Assembly: GCA_035575515.1 (NCBI GenBank)
Contig: DATLXU010000088.1
Span: 1 to 19,991, forward strand
Length of the DNA stretch: 19,991 nt
Origin: DATLXU01 sp035575515
GTDB lineage: Bacteria > Acidobacteriota > Blastocatellia > UBA7656
Reading direction: 5' to 3'
Shown piece after piece: positions 8,060 through 15,030 of the stretch. Position 1 is the stretch's first letter. Each line of letters opens with the position of its first letter. The position numbers and the translations under genes were made by a program. Below the pieces are notes generated by a model, which made no database searches, was not told the origin of the DNA, and was given only the letters and a program-made list of their open reading frames with translations.

Positions 8060-8629
8060 TCATGCCGCTTCAGCGCGCTGCTGAAGTAGTCGGCGCAATT
8101 TCAAGCGCGCTTTGTGCAATTGCGACTTTGAAGTGCCCGCGCTGCAGCCAAGCATCTTGGCTATTTCTTCGTGCTCATATCCCTCAACGTCGTGCAGAAC
8201 AAAGACCGTGCGGTAACCCGGAGGAAGCTGCGCGATGGCATTCTCAAGCCCGATGCGATCAACTATCGGCATCGCTTCCGGGTTGATCGTGTCTGGATCA
8301 ACCGAGTCAGGCATCTCGCCGTCATCCGTAGTCAATTCCGATCTGACCGAGCGCTTGCGAAAGTGCATCAAGACCTGGTTTACGGTCAAACGGTGCAGCC
8401 ACGTTGTGAAGGCCGCCTCGCCGCGAAATGAACCGAGCTTGCGGTGCAGTTGAATGAAAACTTCGTGCGTTAAGTCTTCGGCTTCGGCCACATTGCCTGT
8501 CATTCGCAGACAGATTGAATAAACTCTTCGATAGTGCTTGCGGTATAACTCATCAAAGCCGCTCATCGCTTCGCCCGCGAGGGCATCCGTCACGCCATCA
8601 GATTGAATCGGTATTACGTTGCTTGCCAT
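8060..8629 (-). CDS. ECF-type RNA polymerase sigma-70 factor (monocistronic)
   Basis: A 189-aa classical ECF sigma factor. Region 2 covers about 25-95 (FDELYRKHYRRVYSICLRM, AEDLTHEVFIQLHRKL, FTTWLHRLTVNQVLMHFRKR) and region 4 about 130-183 (AIAQLPPGYRTVFVLHDVEGY, HEEIAKMLGC, AGTSKSQLHKARLKLRRLL). The ATG at 8629 has a strong AGGAGG nine bases upstream. A terminator follows, and no anti-sigma gene is directly linked, so any regulator lies elsewhere or is the zinc-finger protein two genes downstream. An 8-bp hairpin just before the ribosome binding site may tune expression. It reads in the same direction as the CHAT operon but appears separately transcribed. Confidence 0.93.
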   Translation of the reverse strand: MASNVIPIQSDGVTDALAGEAMSGFDELYRKHYRRVYSICLRMTGNVAEAEDLTHEVFIQLHRKLGSFRGEAAFTTWLHRLTVNQVLMHFRKRSVRSELTTDDGEMPDSVDPDTINPEAMPIVDRIGLENAIAQLPPGYRTVFVLHDVEGYEHEEIAKMLGCSAGTSKSQLHKARLKLRRLLQQRAEAA

Positions 8630-8645
8630 CCTTGGTTTCCTCCTG

Positions 8646-8673
8646 CTCTTCTTTGAAACTTCGTGAAGAAGAG
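8646..8673 (-). promoter_or_regulatory. Leader hairpin just upstream of the sigma ribosome binding site
   Basis: Perfect 8-bp inverted repeat CTCTTCTT / AAGAAGAG with a 12-nt loop, directly next to the AGGAGG of the 8060-8629 sigma gene. It could be an RNA hairpin affecting translation or an operator. No T-run follows, so it is not a terminator. Confidence 0.4.
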
Positions 8674-8899
8674 TCAGCCCTTTGCTAGAGCGACTGGCGT
8701 GCCATCATTAAGGGCAGAGAAAAGTTTTAAGGCTAAGCGAAGAAATAATTCGACTTAGGGCAAGGAGGGCCGATATGTTTTGCTTTTCTTAATGAGAGGA
8801 TTGGCTGTTGTTTTCGGTTGCCCTCACACCTTTTCGTGTAAGCGCGCGACTCGTCTCAACGGGCGTTTTATCGTGTTGATAATGGGTTGAGAAGTTATT
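8674..8899. other. Intergenic stretch between sigma gene and GAF gene
   Basis: No open frame of note. It holds A/T-rich sequence where the sigma promoter should lie, but I see no convincing -35/-10 pair. Near the GAF stop codon, TCTCAAC (8854-8860) and GTTGAGA (8886-8892) form a 7-bp inverted repeat with a 25-nt loop and no T-run. Confidence 0.4.
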
Positions 8900-9349
8900 C
8901 TAGAATTTCTTCGCCAGCAGATCGGCGACGCGGTTGAGCAACGCTTCATCCTCATCGGTGAACGCGTTGATGCGGTCGCTGTCAATGTCAATCTGGCCGA
9001 ATATCTCGTCGCCGCGCCGTATGAGAACGACTATCTCGGCGCGCGTCTCGACGCTGCAAGCCAAGTAATTATCGAGCTTCGTCACGTCTCCGACTATTTG
9101 ATTTGCGCGCTCGGCTACGGCAGTGCCGCATACGCCCTGACCTATGGGAATGTGCGTATGGTCTGTAGGCTTTCCGATGTAGTTGTGCAGCACAAGCGTG
9201 TCGCCTTCGAGCAGGTAAATGCCGACCCAGTCGTAATGCTCGCGCTCTTCTTTCAGAATGCGAACAGCCTCGCGCAATGCTTCGTTGCGCGAGCCATTGG
9301 AATTAACTTTATCTTCAACTCGCCTGACTATCTCGTCTGCGCTTATCAT
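8900..9349 (-). CDS. GAF-domain protein, free methionine-(R)-sulfoxide reductase-like
   Basis: A 149-aa single GAF domain. Its pattern follows the YebR/fRMsr family, which reduces free methionine-R-sulfoxide: YDWVGIYLLEGD, LVLHNYIGKP, IPIGQGVCGTAV (Cys74), NYLACSVETRAEIVV (Cys98) and a closing GQIDIDSD. Two of the three family cysteines are present; the first, usually in a KPAC-like motif, is replaced by Thr/Asp (KPTDHTHIP). It may therefore be a reductase working with two cysteines or a related ligand-binding GAF protein. The start at 9349 has AAAGG eight bases upstream. It is divergent from pyrK and has no obvious partner. Confidence 0.75.
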   Translation of the reverse strand: MISADEIVRRVEDKVNSNGSRNEALREAVRILKEEREHYDWVGIYLLEGDTLVLHNYIGKPTDHTHIPIGQGVCGTAVAERANQIVGDVTKLDNYLACSVETRAEIVVLIRRGDEIFGQIDIDSDRINAFTDEDEALLNRVADLLAKKF

Positions 9350-9414
9350 CCTCTCACCTTTCGTTTTGAGTTTCCAATCAGGATATTTGCGAAACGCGAG
9401 GATTGCAAGGCGCG

Positions 9415-9443
9415 TTGACGCACGACTTCGCAGGCAAGATAAT
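9415..9443 (+). promoter_or_regulatory. Sigma-70 promoter of pyrK-pyrD
   Basis: TTGACG, exactly 17 bases, then GATAAT, each matching five of six consensus bases. It lies 32 bp before the pyrK ATG, leaving a leader of about 25 nt with no attenuator or PyrR-type structure. Confidence 0.65.
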
Positions 9444-9475
9444 AAAGCTTCGGCGCCGACGACATTTCTCTACAA

Positions 9476-10285
9476 ATGATCGAAACTATCGCCACAGTCG
9501 AAAGCAACCGGGAGCTTGCCACAGGCTACCGTCATCTGATTTTGAATTTCGATGAAGAAGTTCCGGTTCGCGCCGGTCAATTCGCTATGCTCAAAGCGCA
9601 CGCGGCGTATGAGCCATTGCTTCGTCGCGCATTTGCGGTTTATCGAGCGCACGGGCCGCGCCAGTTGAGCTTTCTCTATCAGGTGATGGGACGCGGGACC
9701 GAAGCGCTTTCATATCTTGATCGTGGCGGCAAAGTCGAAGCCCTCATCCCGCTAGGCAATAGCTGGCCGATTGAAAACTGTGAGCGCGCGATTGTCGTTG
9801 CGGGCGGCATCGGCTCGGCTTCCGTGCTGATGCTTTGCGAAGAGCTTGCGCGCGCAGGCAAAGAGACTCAAGTGTTTTTCGGCGCGTCGAGCGAGCGCGT
9901 GGCCGTCGGGTGCGGCCTCGAAGATTTTCGCGCGTTGAATCTGCCGCTCGTTGTTACGACTGACGACGGCAGTCTCGGCGAGCGGGGAGTTGTGACAGCG
10001 CCGCTCGAAAGGTATTTGCGCGAAGGGGTGCGAGCCACGATTCACGCCTGCGGTCCTTGGGTGATGATGAAGCGCGTTGCAGAAATCGCGCGCGAGTTCG
10101 ATGCGCCGTGCTTCACGTCGCTCGAAGCGCCAATGGGCTGCGGCTTCGGCGTATGCGTCGGCTGCGTGGTCGCTGTGAAAACTGCAGGGCCGATTGGCTA
10201 TGGCTCGTACAAGCGCGTCTGCACGGACGGCTCGATCTTTCCGGCAGACGTAATTAGATGGGAAGTCAACGCGATGACACTCTAG
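9476..10285 (+). CDS. pyrK: Dihydroorotate dehydrogenase B, electron transfer subunit
   Basis: A 269-aa flavin/iron-sulfur subunit that passes electrons from dihydroorotate oxidation by PyrD to NAD+ in pyrimidine synthesis. Residues 1-95 form a ferredoxin-reductase-like FAD domain with RRAFAVYR. Residues about 100-210 are the NAD-binding part with IVVAGGIGSASVL and the HACGPWVMM motif. A C-terminal 2Fe-2S loop has Cys222, Cys227, Cys230 and Cys249, spaced x4, x2, x18 as in PyrK. Length is normal for the family. The ATG at 9476 has no clear ribosome binding site and sits close to the promoter. pyrD follows 120 bp downstream. Confidence 0.93.
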   Translation: MIETIATVESNRELATGYRHLILNFDEEVPVRAGQFAMLKAHAAYEPLLRRAFAVYRAHGPRQLSFLYQVMGRGTEALSYLDRGGKVEALIPLGNSWPIENCERAIVVAGGIGSASVLMLCEELARAGKETQVFFGASSERVAVGCGLEDFRALNLPLVVTTDDGSLGERGVVTAPLERYLREGVRATIHACGPWVMMKRVAEIAREFDAPCFTSLEAPMGCGFGVCVGCVVAVKTAGPIGYGSYKRVCTDGSIFPADVIRWEVNAMTL

Positions 10286-10403
10286 CGATTTTAGATTCTG
10301 GTTTTTGGATTGCCACAGTGAGACTCGGTTTTCTAATCCGGAATCTAAAATCGCGCCGCGCGAAGCGCGCCTTGCGCCACGAGAATCCAAGATTCAGAAT
10401 CTT
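10286..10403. repeat. Palindromic A/T-rich repeat element between pyrK and pyrD
   Basis: CGATTTTAGATTC (10286-10298) is the exact reverse complement of GAATCTAAAATCG (10341-10353), with inner GGATT/AATCC arms. A second palindrome, AAGATTC-A-GAATCTT (10389-10403), follows a GC-rich block. The element begins right after the pyrK stop and ends just before the pyrD ATG. This looks like a small dispersed intergenic repeat able to fold in RNA; no protein is encoded. Confidence 0.7.
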
Positions 10404-10405
10404 TT

Positions 10406-11341
10406 ATGAATTTCGCCTTAAATCACGATCCGAGACTTGCAGTTGAGATAGCGGGTATACGATTCAACAATCCTGTCATCGGCGCATCCGGCACGTTCGG
10501 CTATGGACTTGAGTTCGCTGAGTTGATAGACCTCAACCGACTCGGAGGATTTTCAACCAAGGGGCTATCGGCACGCCCCCTCGCGGGCAATCCGCCGCCG
10601 CGCATAGTCGAGACTCACGGCGGGATGCTCAACGCCATTGGTCTCCAAAACATCGGCGCTCGCGCTTTCGTCGAAGATAAACTCCCGCTGCTTCGTCGCT
10701 ACGATACGCGCGTCATCGCAAACGTGTTCGGCTACTCGGACGAAGACTACATTGAAGCGATAAACATTCTGAACGACGGCGAAGGCATCGCCGCTTATGA
10801 ATTAAATATCTCCTGCCCGAATGTGAAAGAAGGCGGCATAGTAATCGGCAACTCGTCTGTGGCGGCAGCGCGACTCACGGAAAAAGCCAAACGCGCAGCC
10901 GCTCGCCCGCTCATCGTGAAGTTATCGCCAAACGTCACAGACATCAGAGAGCTCGCCCGCGCAATCGTCAGCGCGGGAGCCGATTCGCTTTCGTTAATCA
11001 ATACGCTGGTCGGAATGTCTGTTGATGTAAACACGCGGCAGCCACGATTGAATTACGGGACGGGAGGGCTTTCAGGCCCGGCCATCAAACCGATAGCCGT
11101 TCGTATGGTGCACGAAGTCGCAAGCGCGGTTAATGTGCCACTCATAGGCATTGGGGGCATAGCTTCGGCTATGGATGCGCTCGAATTCATCATCGCAGGC
11201 GCGACTGCCATTCAGATAGGCACAGCCAACTACTACGATCCAACCGTCACGATGAAGGTCATCTCAGGACTTTCCGATTACTGCGATTGCTGCGGGATGG
11301 ATAACATCACCTCTTTAATTGGCTCTCTCATCAAAAGCTAA
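10406..11341 (+). CDS. pyrD: Dihydroorotate dehydrogenase, class 1B catalytic subunit
   Basis: A 311-aa FMN enzyme that oxidises dihydroorotate to orotate in pyrimidine synthesis. The TIM barrel is recognisable: start NPVIGASGTFGYG (22-34), substrate loop HGGMLNAIGLQN (71-82), catalytic Cys137 in ELNISCPNVKEGG (a Cys base marks class 1), LIVKLSPN, and FMN phosphate motifs GIGGI and AIQIGTANY. PyrK next to it supports the NAD-linked 1B type. A palindromic repeat fills the gap to pyrK and no ribosome binding site precedes the ATG. The C-terminus contains an unusual CDCCG stretch, perhaps simply variable. Confidence 0.95.
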   Translation: MNFALNHDPRLAVEIAGIRFNNPVIGASGTFGYGLEFAELIDLNRLGGFSTKGLSARPLAGNPPPRIVETHGGMLNAIGLQNIGARAFVEDKLPLLRRYDTRVIANVFGYSDEDYIEAINILNDGEGIAAYELNISCPNVKEGGIVIGNSSVAAARLTEKAKRAAARPLIVKLSPNVTDIRELARAIVSAGADSLSLINTLVGMSVDVNTRQPRLNYGTGGLSGPAIKPIAVRMVHEVASAVNVPLIGIGGIASAMDALEFIIAGATAIQIGTANYYDPTVTMKVISGLSDYCDCCGMDNITSLIGSLIKS

Positions 11342-11347
11342 TCACCT

Positions 11348-11413
11348 GGCTGCATAACTTCAGCCTTCATTTTACAACAGTTTAGCAGCAAAGCTCTTCG
11401 CTTTATTTTTTTT
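11348..11413 (+). terminator. Probable terminator region after pyrD
   Basis: Two weak hairpins: GGCTG/CAGCC (11348-11365) followed by TTCATTTT, and AAAGC/GCTTT (11390-11404) followed by eight T. Stems are only 5 bp, but the position after pyrD and the T-runs fit termination before the hsp20 promoter. Confidence 0.45.
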
Positions 11414-11414
11414 C

Positions 11415-11443
11415 TTGACAACAAAATACTCAGATTTTATTAT
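11415..11443 (+). promoter_or_regulatory. Near-consensus sigma-70 promoter of hsp20
   Basis: A perfect TTGACA, 17 bases, then TATTAT. Transcription would begin near 11450, about 80 nt before the hsp20 start codon, leaving room for the inverted repeat in the leader. Confidence 0.75.
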
Positions 11444-11466
11444 AAAACTGCAATACGAAAATAGTA

Positions 11467-11499
11467 GTCGAAAACTCGTAAGTATTGCGAGCTTTCGAC
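11467..11499 (+). promoter_or_regulatory. 33-bp inverted repeat in the hsp20 leader (operator or RNA thermosensor)
   Basis: GTCGAAAACTCG and CGAGCTTTCGAC are inverted arms (11 of 12 positions pair, one A-C mismatch) separated by exactly 9 bases. The 9-base gap equals that of the CIRCE operator bound by HrcA, but the arm sequence differs. It lies between promoter and ribosome binding site, so it could act as DNA operator or as RNA hairpin. Confidence 0.55.
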
Positions 11500-11532
11500 C
11501 CAGCTTCAAATCAGATTAAGGAGGTACGAGTC

Positions 11533-12018
11533 ATGGCCAGGACTGGAACCCAGATGGCTCCGAGCAGACGCTATCGAAGTCTGATGAGCGTTGATCCTTT
11601 CCGCGAGTTATTTGACCTTCAGCGCGGCATCAACCAGCTTTTCGATGAGAGCTTCGGCAAAACCTTGCGCGAGGAGGCGGCCTTGAGCGCGTGGACGCCT
11701 GCGGTTGATGTTTACGAAGACGAAAATGCGTTTCTAATCAAGGTTGAGCTGCCCGAAGTGAGCCGCGAAGACGTGAAAGTTAATCTCGACGACAATACGC
11801 TTTCGATCACGGGCGAGCGCCGCCTTGAAAACGAAGAGAAGCGAGACGGCTATCATCGCGTTGAGCGGGCATACGGCCAGTTCTATCGCTCGTTCACTCT
11901 GCCGTCGAATGTGAACACCGAAGCAATCAACGCGCAGTTCAAAGACGGCGTGTTGAGGCTGAGCATTCCAAAGAAAGAAGAAGCCAAGCCGAAACAGATT
12001 GAAGTGAAAGTTGGCTGA
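11533..12018 (+). CDS. Small heat shock protein, Hsp20/alpha-crystallin family
   Basis: A 161-aa ATP-independent holdase that binds unfolding proteins in the cytoplasm. The N-terminal arm (1-53, DPFRELFDLQRGINQLFDE) is followed by the alpha-crystallin domain (about 54-146: PAVDVYEDENAFLIKVELPEV, LSITGERR, HRVERAYGQFYRSFTLP) with the signature GVLRLSIPK, and a tail with the IEV motif used in oligomer assembly. The start is decided by AAGGAGGT (11518-11525), eight bases before the ATG at 11533; the frame extends to a TTG at 11485 inside the leader hairpin, which I reject. Flanked by its own promoter and terminator, so monocistronic. Confidence 0.95.
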   Translation: MARTGTQMAPSRRYRSLMSVDPFRELFDLQRGINQLFDESFGKTLREEAALSAWTPAVDVYEDENAFLIKVELPEVSREDVKVNLDDNTLSITGERRLENEEKRDGYHRVERAYGQFYRSFTLPSNVNTEAINAQFKDGVLRLSIPKKEEAKPKQIEVKVG

Positions 12019-12072
12019 TTCAACATCAAGAGTTGAGCGCGGGTTCGTTTCAGGCGCTCGCTTAAGATTTTC

Positions 12073-12110
12073 AAGCCGCAGCTTGATTGTCAGGCTGCGG
12101 CTTTCTCATT
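12073..12110 (+). terminator. Rho-independent terminator after hsp20
   Basis: AAGCCGCAGC and GCTGCGGCTT form a perfect 10-bp GC-rich stem with an 11-nt loop, followed by the T-rich TTCTCATTTATT. It starts 54 bp past the hsp20 stop codon. Confidence 0.75.
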
Positions 12111-12272
12111 TATTCAGAATCGCAAACGCCATTCAACGCAAGCGTGCTTTTCTCACATATTTCTCACCGTTAGCTCATTTTTTTTGTTCAGCTTTGAGAT
12201 AGCCTTTCATCGAGCCTCCCATTGTCAGCTTGAATATGACCGCGCAGAGAAGGGCGAACAAATAGGAGACAG

Positions 12273-13310
12273 ATGATGAACGACTCGATACAAGCAATGA
12301 TAGTGGCCGAAGCCCGAAGGCTCGATTCGCGACTCAGCAGCGCGCTTACGGGCAGGCTCAACGGGCGACCGAGTGACGCAACTGAGCTTCGCCGCTGGCT
12401 CGCTGATGTGGCTGCGCGCCATTTCGATGATGCAATCAATCAGACGTCGGGCTTGAAAACTTTTCAAACAATCGAAGAAGAGAGATTGCTCAACAAGAAT
12501 GAAGCAAGCTTGTCTGGCCAGGATGAAGTGTCTCTACTTAATGAAATAGACCTTTCGCGGCTGCCCGCGCACGTTGCGATCATAATGGACGGCAATGGCC
12601 GATGGGCGGCGAAACGAAATCGCCCGCGCATCGCAGGCCATCGAGCGGGCGCTGTGGCTGTGCGAAGAACCGTAGAAACTGCCGCGAGATTGGGCATTCG
12701 CTGCCTCACGCTTTACGCCTTCTCGACGGAGAACTGGAAGCGACCACGGCTCGAAGTCCGCGCGCTGATGGATTTGTTGATGGAGTACCTGCGCAAAGAA
12801 TTGCGCTCGCTCAAAGAGAACAACATTCGCTTCAGGATGATTGGCCGCAGCGATAGGCTGCACATCTCTGTGCTTGAGCAGATTCGCCGCGCTGAGCTTG
12901 CGACTTATCAAAACACAGGAATGCAACTGAACATCGCAATCAACTACGGCGGACGCGCCGAGATTGCGGATGCGGTTCGCAACATTCTCGCCGAAGTAGT
13001 TGAAGGGCGACTGCGCGCTGACTCTATTGATGAGCGCGTGATTGAAAATCATCTCTACACTCGCGCGCTGCCCGACCCTGACCTCTTGATTCGCACGAGC
13101 GGCGAGCGCCGCGTGTCGAATTTTTTGCTCTGGCAGATTGCTTACTCTGAAATTTATGTGACCGATGCGCTATGGCCCGAATTCGACGAACGGGAATTTT
13201 TCAAAGCGTTGATTGAATATCAAAAACGGAGCCGCCGCTTTGGTGGCCTCGACGAAACAAGCCAATCATCGCCGGTTGTCGAGAATGAAGAGACTGTAGT
13301 TGCGGTTTGA
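12273..13310 (+). CDS. uppS: Isoprenyl transferase (undecaprenyl diphosphate synthase) with N-terminal extension
   Basis: A 345-aa cis-prenyltransferase that builds the C55 lipid carrier for peptidoglycan. The conserved core starts near residue 95: IIMDGNGRWA with catalytic Asp106, GHRAGAVAVR, LTLYAFSTENWKRP, and the C-terminal DLLIRTSGERRVSNFLLWQ followed by YSEIYVTDALWPEF. Family members are about 250 aa; here about 95 extra residues, helical and charged, precede the core. The extension is supported by AGGAG four to seven bases before ATG 12273/12276 and by the lack of a better internal ATG. I do not recognise the extension. The stop codon directly abuts the stop of the opposing CoA-binding gene. 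Confidence 0.95.
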   Translation: MMNDSIQAMIVAEARRLDSRLSSALTGRLNGRPSDATELRRWLADVAARHFDDAINQTSGLKTFQTIEEERLLNKNEASLSGQDEVSLLNEIDLSRLPAHVAIIMDGNGRWAAKRNRPRIAGHRAGAVAVRRTVETAARLGIRCLTLYAFSTENWKRPRLEVRALMDLLMEYLRKELRSLKENNIRFRMIGRSDRLHISVLEQIRRAELATYQNTGMQLNIAINYGGRAEIADAVRNILAEVVEGRLRADSIDERVIENHLYTRALPDPDLLIRTSGERRVSNFLLWQIAYSEIYVTDALWPEFDEREFFKALIEYQKRSRRFGGLDETSQSSPVVENEETVVAV

Positions 13311-13787
13311 TTATCGCGCGAAGTTGAGGCGGCGATGCTCAATCATAAGGCAGCGGTCCTGCACAACGAGGATGCCTGCGCGCGCAAAAATCTCTGCTGC
13401 GTCATCGTTGCGAATGCCGGATTGAAACCAGACCGCTTTCGGTCGCTTTGCAATTATATCTTCGATGTGCTGATTGATGTCGTGCGGGCGGCGAAAGACG
13501 TTTACAAGGTCGACTTCGCCGGGAATGTCTGAGACTCTGCGATAAACCGTCTGCCCAAGTACAGCTTGAAGGTCGGGGAAATAAACCGGCACCGGTATGA
13601 TTTCGTATCCGGCTGCGGCCATATACTGTGGAACATAAAAAGCTGGTTGCGAGGCCTGTTGTTCCGGCTTAATGCCAAGCACGGCGATGCGCCGAGTTTC
13701 GGAAAGCAGCTTTCTTATTGACCGGCTGTCGTCAATAAGATACTTTTGCCAACCGTTTCGCTCATTTCCGCTCATCGCGCCATCCAT
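13311..13787 (-). CDS. CoA-binding Rossmann-fold protein (YccU-like)
   Basis: A 158-aa protein with a CoA_binding_2 domain, as in the YccU family and the CoA-binding part of acyl-CoA synthetases. Visible motifs: IAVLGIKPE with the nucleotide loop (about 35-43), YVPQYMAAAGYEIIPVPVYFP, VDLVNVFRRP, AVWFQSGIRN and the closing VVQDRCLMIEH. The biochemical role of the family is not established. ATG 13787 is preferred to the upstream 13820 because AAGGA sits seven bases before it. It ends tail to tail with uppS without a single base between the stop codons. The unknown gene at 13847-14185 precedes it by 59 bp and may be co-transcribed. Confidence 0.88.
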   Translation of the reverse strand: MDGAMSGNERNGWQKYLIDDSRSIRKLLSETRRIAVLGIKPEQQASQPAFYVPQYMAAAGYEIIPVPVYFPDLQAVLGQTVYRRVSDIPGEVDLVNVFRRPHDINQHIEDIIAKRPKAVWFQSGIRNDDAAEIFARAGILVVQDRCLMIEHRRLNFAR

Positions 13788-13846
13788 CGGTCTGTCCTTT
13801 ACTCTACAAGCAGCAATCATTTTAGCCGAGCTTCAATCACAGGCAA

Positions 13847-14185
13847 TCAATGACGGCTCGATTGTGCCATCTCCAGCCTGTAATTGTCATCAAGCCACTT
13901 GTTGAGCTTATCAATCCAGGCAGAGTCTTTTTCCTCCGTCAAAAGGCCCTGCCGCAACTGAGCCGCTTTGCTTGCGAGTATGACGAGCACATCGTAATTG
14001 ATCGGCACACGCTGTTCGCTCAGCAGGCTGCCGATAGTCATGACGGCTGTGATATATCCCACGTAAAACTCAGGCGACTCATCCGTAGCCACGTAGCCGT
14101 CAGTCGCCATCCGCAGCACTTCCGGGTATGTATCGAATTGGGCCGCCAGTTTGCCGATTATGTCCTCATTCAATTTCCCGACCAT
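13847..14185 (-). CDS. Hypothetical protein, about 112 aa
   Basis: I do not recognise this family. The start at 14185 is well supported by GGTGGAGGT eight bases upstream; the frame extends to 14218 but without a ribosome binding site. The protein is soluble and mostly helical, acidic in the first half, with FYVGYITAVMTIGSLLSEQRVPINYDVLVILASKAAQL in the middle, given here as separate helices around an RVPINYD turn. No signal peptide or metal site is seen. It is divergent from the sigma/CHAT locus 2 and lies just upstream of the CoA-binding gene on the same strand. Confidence 0.7.
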   Translation of the reverse strand: MVGKLNEDIIGKLAAQFDTYPEVLRMATDGYVATDESPEFYVGYITAVMTIGSLLSEQRVPINYDVLVILASKAAQLRQGLLTEEKDSAWIDKLNKWLDDNYRLEMAQSSRH

Positions 14186-14321
14186 TGCTAAATACCTCCA
14201 CCTGTTAGATATTGCCACTCGCGTTCCATACCGCCCAATTCACCACAAACGATTGCTGGTTGAAATTCGTGAATTTGAAATCCCTTCACGACCTTTTGCG
14301 CATTGCATAGAAAAATAGTTA

Positions 14322-14351
14322 GAGGTAGGATGTGGCAGAAGTTGCTACCTC
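14322..14351 (+). promoter_or_regulatory. Inverted repeat upstream of the second sigma gene
   Basis: GAGGTAG and CTACCTC form a perfect 7-bp inverted repeat with a 16-nt spacer, 58 bp before the sigma-like gene and inside a 223-bp divergent intergenic region. A weak TTGAGA (14358-14363) follows. It could be an operator for locus 2; no T-run, so not a terminator. Confidence 0.35.
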
Positions 14352-14408
14352 AGGCGATTGAGAAGACTCATTAACTGATATTTATCTAAAAAACAACCTC
14401 AACATCGC

Positions 14409-14962
14409 ATGTTCGATCTTATGAAGGAGATGCTGACTCAGGAATCGTTCAATCAGTTTTTGCAATGGCTCGATCCGGACCGCTCTCAGGTGGGCGAAAA
14501 GTATGAAGAGATTCGGCGCGGGCTCATAAAATATTCACCTGTCGCGGCTGCGCCGAACCGGAAGGCCTTACCGACGAGACGATCAACCGCGTCATCCGCA
14601 AAACGTGGGAGATGGATGGCGGTTATGTCGGCGACCCTATACCATATTTTTACGGCGTCGCGCGCAACGTCCTTCGAGAGTACGTAAAGAAGCGGCCCAT
14701 CGAGCCGCTCCCATTGCCTGACCCGCCGCGCGAAGAAGATTATCAATGTCTCGAACGCTGCCTTGAGCAACTGACGCCGAAAAACCGCGAACTTGTCTTG
14801 GAGTATTACGGACTTGAGAAAAAGGCTAAGATTGGCCACCGCAAACAACTGGCCGAACGGCTCGGCATTCGCCTCAATGCGCTGCGCATACGAATGCACC
14901 GCATACGCGAGAACCTGCAACGGTGCATGGAGAAGTGTCTGGAATTGACGAAAACAAGATGA
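14409..14962 (+). pseudogene. Sigma-70-like transcription factor, broken by one frameshift
   Basis: Two overlapping frames together make one sigma-like protein of about 184 aa. The first (from 14409) gives MLTQESFNQFLQWLDPDR and YEEIRRGLIK, then runs out of homology. Shifting back one base at the A-run 14528-14531 restores IFTCRGCAEPE, TDETINRVIRK and DPIPYFYGVARNV (region 2), then LTPKNRELVLEYYGL and AERLGIRLNALRIRMHRIRENL (region 4). The data fit one missing A (five to four). The slip must lie between 14507 and 14687 because stops bound both frames. ATG 14409 has no clear ribosome binding site. It precedes the fused anti-sigma/TPR-CHAT gene, its likely partner. Could be a true mutation, an assembly error, or less likely programmed frameshifting. 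Confidence 0.8.
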
Positions 14963-15030
14963 AACGGATTGACGAATTGTTCATATCAAATGAGGGGATT
15001 ATTCAGCCACATAAAGAAGAAGCAAAATGA
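14959..15030 (+). CDS. Possible 23-aa coupling ORF between sigma and CHAT genes
   Basis: The ATG overlaps the sigma stop (ATGA at 14959-14962) and the TGA overlaps the next start (ATGA at 15027-15030), in the same frame throughout. The product would be MKRIDELFISNEGIIQPHKE plus EAK. Overlaps at both ends suggest translational coupling, but its length allows chance. Confidence 0.3.
   Translation: MKRIDELFISNEGIIQPHKEEAK

Noticed and set aside
11485..11532. TTG start giving hsp20 16 extra residues
   Set aside because: It lies within the leader inverted repeat, and AAGGAGGT points clearly to the ATG at 11533.
14528..14534. Programmed -1 frameshifting as the normal way to make the sigma protein
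   Set aside because: No canonical slippery heptamer, and the next gene has two more lesions and a nonsense codon, which favour decay or error.
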